A stretch of DNA of 11,918 bases. Origin: Flemingiibacterium sp045634005 (lineage in GTDB: Bacteria > Bacillota > Clostridia > Oscillospirales > CAG-272). The notes under the pieces are model-generated. The model saw only the letters and a program-made list of their open reading frames with translations, was not told where the DNA came from and ran no database searches. The stretch is taken from positions 1 through 11,918 of the forward strand of contig JAZQZL010000072.1 in assembly GCA_045634005.1 (NCBI GenBank), given 5' to 3'. Made by a program: the position numbers and the translations under genes. Positions 7,433 to 11,918 of the stretch are shown one piece after another. Numbering within the stretch: position 1 is the first letter of the stretch; each line of letters begins with the position of its first letter.

Positions 7433-7462
7433 GCTAAAAGCCTTTGTGGCTATGCCACAGGC
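7433..7462 (-). terminator. Terminator-like hairpin just after the oppA stop
   Basis: TGTGGC and GCCACA (7445-7450, 7454-7459) form a stem with a 3-base loop, extended by GCC/GGC (7440-7442, 7460-7462) past a two-base bulge. On the minus strand the stem is followed by TTTTAG, a short U-tract. It starts 7 bases after the oppA stop and precedes a second, longer hairpin, so the pair probably acts as a leaky attenuator. Confidence 0.55.
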
Positions 7463-7469
7463 ATATTAA

Positions 7470-10004
7470 TTACTGATAGTCAAGCTCGCCGAGCTCTGCA
7501 ATCTGATCTGCTACGAACGTTGCCCATTCAGCATCGTCGTAGTTGTAGCTCATAAGGCGGCTGCCGCCGAAGCCGTACATAATGTTGTAGTCCTCGGTAT
7601 AGTAGCTGCACTGATAAGAGAGCATCGAGCAGATAGTAGTAGCGCAAAGCGGGATGCGGTAGTAGGTCTTAAGGAATGCTTCCTCAAGCTTAGAGGTGAT
7701 CTGAAGCTTGGTTGCAGTGGAAGCAGCCGCAAACTGACCGGCACCGATCATGGAATTGGACCATGCCTGCCATGTCATAGTAACATCCTCGCCGTCAATG
7801 TTGAGGGTGAGAGTTTCGGTGGTAGGATCGTAGTTAGCAGCCTCGTTGATGGCATACTGATCGGGATCCATATAAACCTGGAAGTTTCTGAAGGGATAGA
7901 ACGCTGCACCGCCCCAAGCGCCGTAACCGATAGCGTACTCGCCGCCGGGAACTGCGTCGTAACGGTTATCAATGTTACCAACAGCCTCGAGAGTGATAGC
8001 GCCGAAGCCCGAGCCCTCTGCTGCTGCATTGATGTACTTGTTCATAAGAGCAAGCTGCTTGTTATCGTCAGAAGTAAGAGCACCCTTAGCCCAACCGATC
8101 TTGATGGTGATAGCGTCGCCAGCGGTGTAGATACCAGCAGCAACGAGTTCATCGCAAGCGGTCTTCATAAGGTTCTTAGCCTCGGTGAGGTTGTAACCGG
8201 TGATGGAGTCGTGTGCTTCCTTAAGGGTTGCATACGCCTCGCCCTCGCCGTACTTAACGCCGTAGAGGTTAACGATAGCGGTCATAGCCTCGTCGGTGTT
8301 ACGGTAGTTAGTGTTAGGACCGTCAACGCCGTCTTCCTTGTCATCATCATAGATGTCGTAGAAATAGAGGCTGTTCATAAGGGAGAATGCAGGCTTGTAA
8401 GCCTGAGTAGCAGTAACGAACTCAGCGCGGTCGATTGCAAGCGAGAATGCCTTACGGAAGTTCTCGTTGGAAAGAACTACGGAGTTTACGTTGCCCTTGG
8501 AGTTATCCATTTCCTTCAGAGCATCAAGGTTAGTATTGAAGAAGAAGGACATAGTGTAGGTCTCGTCAACCTTGTAGAGCTGATCGGAGAGGCTGTAGGT
8601 GGAGAGCTCGTCTGCAGAAGGCGACCAGTCGGAGAGTTCACCCTTAAGGAATGCCTGCTTTGCAGTAGCTTCGTCCATAACGTCGATAACGATCTTGGTG
8701 GTCGTGTACTGACGTCTCTTTTCGCCGTCTACCTCGAAGTTGGTGGTGGAAACGAGGTTGCCCTCTTCGTCGCGTACAAGCTCGCCTGCAGCGTCACGGT
8801 CCCAACCGTACCATTCTTCGTTCTGAACGAATACGATCTGCTTTTCTTCCTGGAGAGATGCGATCTTGTAAGTACCGTAACCCATCGAGGTCTCCATAGA
8901 AGTGCCGTAGGTAGTGGTCTTGAGCTCGCCGGTGGTGTCAATAAGGGAGTCGTACAGAGGTACGTAAACGAGCCAAGTAGAGGTGCAAGAGGTAAGGAAG
9001 TAGTTGATACCGATGTAGGTCTGGGTTACATAGCGGATGGTGTAATCATCAACTGCGTAAAGACCAACCTTATCAAACTCAACCTTTTCGCCGTAAGTGC
9101 CGGTGAAGTAGAAAAGGAACTCCATGTAGAAGTCGTTGTTAACGGTGCCATCCTCGTTGTAGAGGGAGAGACCGAAAGCAGCGAGGTACTCGTCCATCAT
9201 CTGCTCGATAGCTGCCTTGTTCTCATCGGTAACCTTAACGTAGCCGTATGCGTTAGCGGTATCAGCGATGGCCTTGTAGTTAGCAGCATCGATATAACCG
9301 TTGTCTGCCATCCAGCCGAAGCTGTAGGAAGCCATGGTCATACCCTCAGAGGTAGGAGCGATGTAAACATCGTTAGCAGTAAGGTCGAAGGAGTAGTCAG
9401 GAGTGTCGGTGTATGCGGGAACTACAACGTCGTAAATCGGGGACTCAGAGTTGTAGTATGCAAGACCGCCTGCTACTGCGGACTCACCTGCATAGTAGAG
9501 GTTAGCGCGGTAGTTTCTCATCTTGGAATCGAGGAGGCGCTTCATAGACTCAATGTAGTCCTCAGAAGTGATAGCCTCGCCGTTCTCCCACTTTGCGTTG
9601 GGATTGAGAGCGATCTCGAAAACGTAACCTGCATCAGCAGTGGTTTCGCCTTCGGGAAGGGTTACACCGTACTTCTCGAGATCCTCAGGGTGATCTGCGG
9701 TAACGTCGGTGATGGAAGTAGCCATTTCATAAACCCACTGATATACGCCGTTCTCGGAATCGAGAATGGACATATCAACGAAGGGAGAAGAAATGTAGGA
9801 CTGGATGGAATCGTCAGCGTTGGTTTCCCAAGTATGAGGGTTCCAGTTAGTGCCAAGTGCGGTGGTGTAGGTCTTGTAAGTATAATCGTGAGCTACAGTG
9901 GTGTCGTCTGCAGGAGTCTTGTCGCAGGAAGCTGCGGAGAAAGCAACAGAAGCTACCATCAGAATGCCCAGGATAAGGCTTACAATTCTCTTGGTATTGC
10001 TCAT
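7470..10004 (-). CDS. oppA: Oligopeptide-binding lipoprotein OppA-like (SBP family 5), enlarged
   Basis: Captures peptides outside the membrane and hands them to OppBC. From ATG 10004 it is 844 residues, against about 540 for most relatives. Upstream in-frame ATGs to 10109 are rejected because they lie in the leader, while GGAGG sits 8 nt before 10004. Residues 1-26 are a lipoprotein signal peptide with C27 as the acylated residue (SAASC). Family-5 landmarks: residues about 127-159 (YVFEIALNPNAKWENGEAI, then TSEDYIESMKRLLD), GYGTYKIASL at about 375-384, and NFRKAFSLAIDR at 515-526. Extra sequence is spread over several regions, for example about 195-310 and 550-645. The C-terminus ends in an aromatic-rich stretch with MYGFGGSRLMSYNY. 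First gene of the opp block, with a strong promoter. Peptide specificity cannot be read from the sequence. Confidence 0.93.
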   Translation of the reverse strand: MSNTKRIVSLILGILMVASVAFSAASCDKTPADDTTVAHDYTYKTYTTALGTNWNPHTWETNADDSIQSYISSPFVDMSILDSENGVYQWVYEMATSITDVTADHPEDLEKYGVTLPEGETTADAGYVFEIALNPNAKWENGEAITSEDYIESMKRLLDSKMRNYRANLYYAGESAVAGGLAYYNSESPIYDVVVPAYTDTPDYSFDLTANDVYIAPTSEGMTMASYSFGWMADNGYIDAANYKAIADTANAYGYVKVTDENKAAIEQMMDEYLAAFGLSLYNEDGTVNNDFYMEFLFYFTGTYGEKVEFDKVGLYAVDDYTIRYVTQTYIGINYFLTSCTSTWLVYVPLYDSLIDTTGELKTTTYGTSMETSMGYGTYKIASLQEEKQIVFVQNEEWYGWDRDAAGELVRDEEGNLVSTTNFEVDGEKRRQYTTTKIVIDVMDEATAKQAFLKGELSDWSPSADELSTYSLSDQLYKVDETYTMSFFFNTNLDALKEMDNSKGNVNSVVLSNENFRKAFSLAIDRAEFVTATQAYKPAFSLMNSLYFYDIYDDDKEDGVDGPNTNYRNTDEAMTAIVNLYGVKYGEGEAYATLKEAHDSITGYNLTEAKNLMKTACDELVAAGIYTAGDAITIKIGWAKGALTSDDNKQLALMNKYINAAAEGSGFGAITLEAVGNIDNRYDAVPGGEYAIGYGAWGGAAFYPFRNFQVYMDPDQYAINEAANYDPTTETLTLNIDGEDVTMTWQAWSNSMIGAGQFAAASTATKLQITSKLEEAFLKTYYRIPLCATTICSMLSYQCSYYTEDYNIMYGFGGSRLMSYNYDDAEWATFVADQIAELGELDYQ

Positions 10005-10012
10005 AGCAAAAA

Positions 10013-10017
10013 CCTCC
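10013..10017 (-). promoter_or_regulatory. Ribosome-binding site that sets the oppA start
   Basis: GGAGG on the minus strand is 8 nt before ATG 10004, which begins a clean lipoprotein signal peptide. The earlier in-frame ATGs lack such a site. Confidence 0.85.
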
Positions 10018-10021
10018 ATAA

Positions 10022-10046
10022 AATATTTTGCGCTGTGCGCAATATT
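10022..10046 (-). other. Hairpin directly upstream of the oppA ribosome-binding site
   Basis: TTGCGC (10028-10033) and GCGCAA (10037-10042) pair around a 3-base loop. AATA/TATT (10022-10025, 10043-10046) extends the stem past a two-base bulge. In the transcript it ends 4 bases before GGAGG, so it could stabilise the 5' leader or tune ribosome access. No T-run follows. Confidence 0.5.
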
Positions 10047-10061
10047 AAACGAAAACAGCAA

Positions 10062-10117
10062 AATAATGCTTCCTCTTGGTTCTTCTACGGCAGAAAGATA
10101 CATTCGCAAGCATTATT
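10062..10117. repeat. 10-bp perfect inverted repeat in the oppA leader
   Basis: AATAATGCTT (10062-10071) and AAGCATTATT (10108-10117) are exact complements separated by 36 bases. The distal arm overlaps the -10 hexamer of the second candidate promoter (10115-10120). It may be a leader RNA stem or a regulator-binding pair. Confidence 0.45.
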
Positions 10118-10144
10118 ATAACAGTTTTTCGTTTTATACGCCAA
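10115..10144 (-). promoter_or_regulatory. Second candidate promoter for oppA
   Basis: Minus strand: TTGGCG (10139-10144), an 18-base spacer, then TATAAT (10115-10120) preceded by TG one base upstream (extended -10). It is weaker in its -35 than the upstream promoter and overlaps an inverted repeat, so it may be the regulated one of a tandem pair. Confidence 0.5.
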
Positions 10145-10145
10145 T

Positions 10146-10174
10146 ATTATAACATATATCGCCGAGTTTTGCAA
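10146..10174 (-). promoter_or_regulatory. Main sigma-A type promoter of the opp block
   Basis: Minus strand: TTGCAA (10169-10174), a 17-base spacer, then consensus TATAAT (10146-10151) with an extended TG. Transcription would begin near 10139, giving a leader of about 135 bases. An AT-rich tract upstream (about 10175-10260), including the palindrome AAAAATATTTTT at 10197-10208, could act as an UP element. Confidence 0.8.
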
Positions 10175-10260
10175 GGGTTTTTTGATTGTTATTGCGAAAA
10201 ATATTTTTAACTTGATAACAAAACATTGTTGAAAATGATACAAATATTTTACTTTTCAAT

Positions 10261-10295
10261 AAAAAAGGCGCCCCGTTATAAAGTGCGCCTTTTTT
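10261..10295 (-). terminator. Intrinsic terminator of the YhcH-family gene
   Basis: AAAAAAGGCGC (10261-10271) and GCGCCTTTTTT (10285-10295) pair perfectly over 11 bp around a 13-base loop. The minus-strand RNA ends in six U's, 21 bases after the stop of the gene at 10317. Because the arms carry both A and T runs, it is potentially bidirectional. It separates this gene from the opp promoter. Confidence 0.88.
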
Positions 10296-10316
10296 CTGCC
10301 GCTTTTTCGTCGTATT

Positions 10317-10754
10317 TTATTTTACGGGAACCTTAACGATAACCTTGCGGGAAACGCCGTTTCCAACGCCGGGCATATGTGCATCCTCGGGGCAGAATAC
10401 TGCAAAGTCGCCGGTGTTAAGGGTGAGTGTAACGCCCTCGCCAATCTCAAGTGCACAGTCCTTTTCAGCATCGTAGGGATCTGTAACGGTAAGCGTCTGA
10501 AGATCAGCGTAAACAATCTGCTCGCTGCCCTCGAACACGTACTGAATGTCGATAAACTTCTTATGAGTTTCGTACTTCTTCTCAGATGCAGGACCCTGAT
10601 TGATGGTTACTACGTTGTAATATGCGCCATCCTCAAGCTTGTAGCTGCCGTTTTCGATGTCGGGCTTGATTGTCTTTAAAAGCTCAAGATACTTTTCAAG
10701 ATCAGCGGAGATCATGCCGCAGGACTCAAAGGTTTTAATATTTCCGAATATCAT
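10317..10754 (-). CDS. YhcH/YjgK/YiaL (DUF386) family cupin, NanQ-like sugar anomerase family
   Basis: A 145-residue cytoplasmic beta-barrel protein, close to the family's usual 150. Motifs: YETHKKFIDIQYVFEGSEQI (61-80) with H64, D69 and Q71, and FAVFCPEDAHMPG (118-130) with H126. These carry the family's metal-site and active-site residues. Characterised members include NanQ/YhcH, which interconverts sialic-acid anomers, and EbgC. The substrate here is unknown, and no sialic-acid or sugar catabolic gene is visible nearby. ATG 10754 is chosen because AAAGGAA lies 7 nt upstream and because the longer frame from 10820 begins on the -35 box of the gene's own promoter. It forms a monocistronic unit between that promoter and the 10261-10295 terminator, so it is probably not part of the opp operon. 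Confidence 0.9.
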   Translation of the reverse strand: MIFGNIKTFESCGMISADLEKYLELLKTIKPDIENGSYKLEDGAYYNVVTINQGPASEKKYETHKKFIDIQYVFEGSEQIVYADLQTLTVTDPYDAEKDCALEIGEGVTLTLNTGDFAVFCPEDAHMPGVGNGVSRKVIVKVPVK

Positions 10755-10761
10755 AGCTTTA

Positions 10762-10768
10762 TTCCTTT
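10762..10768 (-). promoter_or_regulatory. Ribosome-binding site that sets the YhcH-family start
   Basis: AAAGGAA on the minus strand, 7 nt before ATG 10754. It excludes the in-frame ATG at 10820, which lies upstream of the predicted transcription start. Confidence 0.75.
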
Positions 10769-10791
10769 CAAGAATATAAATTTGCAACTCA

Positions 10792-10820
10792 AGTATAGCA
10801 CATAAAATTTCCATTGTCAA
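10792..10820 (-). promoter_or_regulatory. Consensus sigma-A promoter of the YhcH-family gene
   Basis: Minus strand: perfect TTGACA (10815-10820), a 17-base spacer, and TATACT (10792-10797). Transcription would begin near 10785, about 30 bases before the start codon. Confidence 0.85.
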
Positions 10821-10890
10821 GGCTTTTATTTTGCGGAACTTTTTTATTTTTCGTGCGTCTAATGAGTATCAACCAACGGAGGTATTTACT

Positions 10891-11918
10891 ATGAAGCTGT
10901 ATCATTTATTATCCGTCATACTCGCGTGCGCGCTCGCGCTCTCGCTGTGCGCCTGCACAAATTCGGGACGCAGTAATGACCTTCCCGATGATGACACCGT
11001 GGAGCTCGGCGACACAACAAACACGCCCGACACCGCAGACACGCCTACAACGGGATTTAAAATACTTACCGATCCCGCGATACCCTCCGAGGAGGATATA
11101 ATGCGCGTCTTCGAGCACGCAAGCTCGATATGGAATCAGATAGACATCGAATCGCTTGATGCCGTCGGCGGCACCGAGGGAGTAATCCTCGACGTTACAG
11201 AAAGTTCGAGCGGAGTAACATACCCAATGCAATACTTCCCCGTGCGCGACTATGAAACCAAGGCAGACCTCGAAGCACGTTTTCGCGAGTGCTTCTCAAA
11301 GGAGCTTACCGAGCATAAGCTTGAGCATATGTTCGAGTTCCAGTACCGCGAGATCGACGGACGCTTGTACGTTTCCCCGGGCTCGCGCGGCACGGACGTG
11401 AGCGCAGGTGCATCACACGTCGAATATGAGGTTATCGACGATACTACGATCTCGGTAGCGCGCTTTATCGATGTGCTCGATTATGCCCTCGTGATGCCCG
11501 ACGATATATGGTACAAAGCCGCTCTTGCCGTGCAGGAAATGCGACTCATATACGAGGACGGACGCTGGGTGTTTGACAACTTCTACGTCTGCGACGATAT
11601 ATCGAATTACGCGCTCGTCTACGATTACGCGAAGAACATAGCCACCACCTTTATCAAAGCCGAAGCGCTCGCGGCGCATTTCACCGGTCACGCGTCCGCC
11701 TACCTCGGCGACGGCGACTTTTTCGAGGTCACCGATGAAAACGGCTTCACGCAAAAGTACGAGCACTACGGTCTTGCAAACTCACTCTCCGAGCTTCGCT
11801 CACTTTTAGAGCAAGTCTTCACTCCCAAGCTTGCCGATAAATTTATGAACACGAAAGTGTCTGGCTTACCGCTTTTCACAGAGCGTGATGGCAAGCTTTA
11901 TAAGTTCGGCGGCTACGT
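10891..11918 (+). CDS. Secreted lipoprotein with duplicated, possibly IseA-like domain; partial at window edge
   Basis: 342 complete codons from ATG 10891 with no stop before the edge. GGAGG at 10878-10882 (8 nt spacing) fixes the start. Residues 1-21 are a lipoprotein signal peptide and C22 is the likely acylated residue (LSLCAC). Residues about 27-55 form an acidic, Thr/Pro-rich linker. Two similar units follow. Unit 1 (about 68-165) has a helical start, then YFPVRDYETKADLEARFRE, and ends REIDGRLYVSPG. Unit 2 (about 245-342) has the same plan: YEHYGLANSLSELRSLLEQ, then FTERDGKLYKFGG. The 'aromatic, T/S-x-x-x-L, F-T/S, DG-K/R-LY' pattern recalls IseA-type endopeptidase-inhibitor domains of Firmicutes, but that link is an inference. 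It is transcribed divergently from the YhcH-family gene. No confident promoter is seen in the 136-base gap. Function unknown. Confidence 0.85.
   Translation, partial: MKLYHLLSVILACALALSLCACTNSGRSNDLPDDDTVELGDTTNTPDTADTPTTGFKILTDPAIPSEEDIMRVFEHASSIWNQIDIESLDAVGGTEGVILDVTESSSGVTYPMQYFPVRDYETKADLEARFRECFSKELTEHKLEHMFEFQYREIDGRLYVSPGSRGTDVSAGASHVEYEVIDDTTISVARFIDVLDYALVMPDDIWYKAALAVQEMRLIYEDGRWVFDNFYVCDDISNYALVYDYAKNIATTFIKAEALAAHFTGHASAYLGDGDFFEVTDENGFTQKYEHYGLANSLSELRSLLEQVFTPKLADKFMNTKVSGLPLFTERDGKLYKFGGY

Larger units (their letters stand above)
7125..7469 (-). other. Hairpin-dense 345-base spacer between oppA and oppB
   Basis: No convincing protein gene is seen on either strand. The spacer holds at least six inverted repeats, listed separately: two terminator-like hairpins just after oppA, a long-loop 9-bp inverted repeat, a multi-branched block, and a hairpin close to oppB. 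A 10-base direct repeat CCAAAACTCT occurs at 7288-7297 and 7322-7331. No strong promoter is visible. A TATAAC at 7204-7209 (minus) has no good -35 at proper spacing. The probable job is control of how much transcript continues from oppA into oppBCDF. Confidence 0.6.

Noticed and set aside
10010..10109. N-terminal extension of OppA from ATG 10109
   Set aside because: It would bury the lipoprotein signal peptide 35 residues inside and has no RBS. ATG 10004 has GGAGG at the right distance.
8211..10121. A 636-codon open frame on the plus strand opposite oppA
   Set aside because: It lies entirely antisense to a clear lipoprotein gene with signal peptide, RBS and family motifs, and its product shows no recognisable domain. 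It reflects codon bias of the real gene.
10217..10230. Short palindrome AACAA-TTGTT upstream of the opp promoter as an operator
   Set aside because: Five-base arms in an AT-rich tract are expected by chance, and no known regulator box was recognised.

Overview
The window looks like a stretch of chromosome from an uncultured, probably gut-associated, Clostridia-type Firmicute. Reasons: Gram-positive style ribosome-binding sites (GGAGG, AGGAGG), near-consensus sigma-A promoters, lipoprotein signal peptides of the 'LSLCAC' and 'SAASC' type, a DUF3899 membrane protein, and an OppD whose C-terminus resembles the Streptococcus AmiE type. The genus cannot be named from the sequence. GC content is intermediate.

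Layout. Positions 1-10004 are one long minus-strand block. In transcription order it holds a peptide-binding lipoprotein (OppA-like, 7470-10004), a 345-base hairpin-rich spacer, the permeases OppB and OppC, the ATPases OppD and OppF, a small DUF3899 membrane protein, and an M81 (MlrC-like) metallopeptidase cut by the left window edge. A strong tandem promoter region lies at about 10115-10174. To the right is a separate one-gene minus-strand unit (YhcH/NanQ family, 10317-10754) with its own consensus promoter and intrinsic terminator. A divergent plus-strand lipoprotein gene then runs off the right edge. Its domain appears to be present twice and may be related to IseA.

How the genes fit together. 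OppA captures peptides outside the cell. OppB and OppC form the channel, driven by OppD and OppF. The M81 peptidase could hydrolyse imported linear peptides in the cytoplasm. Two terminator-like hairpins after oppA suggest that the binding protein is made in excess over the membrane complex.

Most notable. Several transporter parts are enlarged. OppD has about 365 extra, mostly helical residues between the Q-loop and the ABC signature. OppC has about 200 extra residues in the extracytoplasmic loop between TM1 and TM2. OppF has about 50 extra charged helical residues before the Q-loop. The binding protein is 844 residues against a usual length of about 540. All key ATPase motifs are intact, so this looks like an elaborated, working Opp subtype. 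The oppA-oppB spacer can also fold into a compact multi-branched structure that no protein gene explains.
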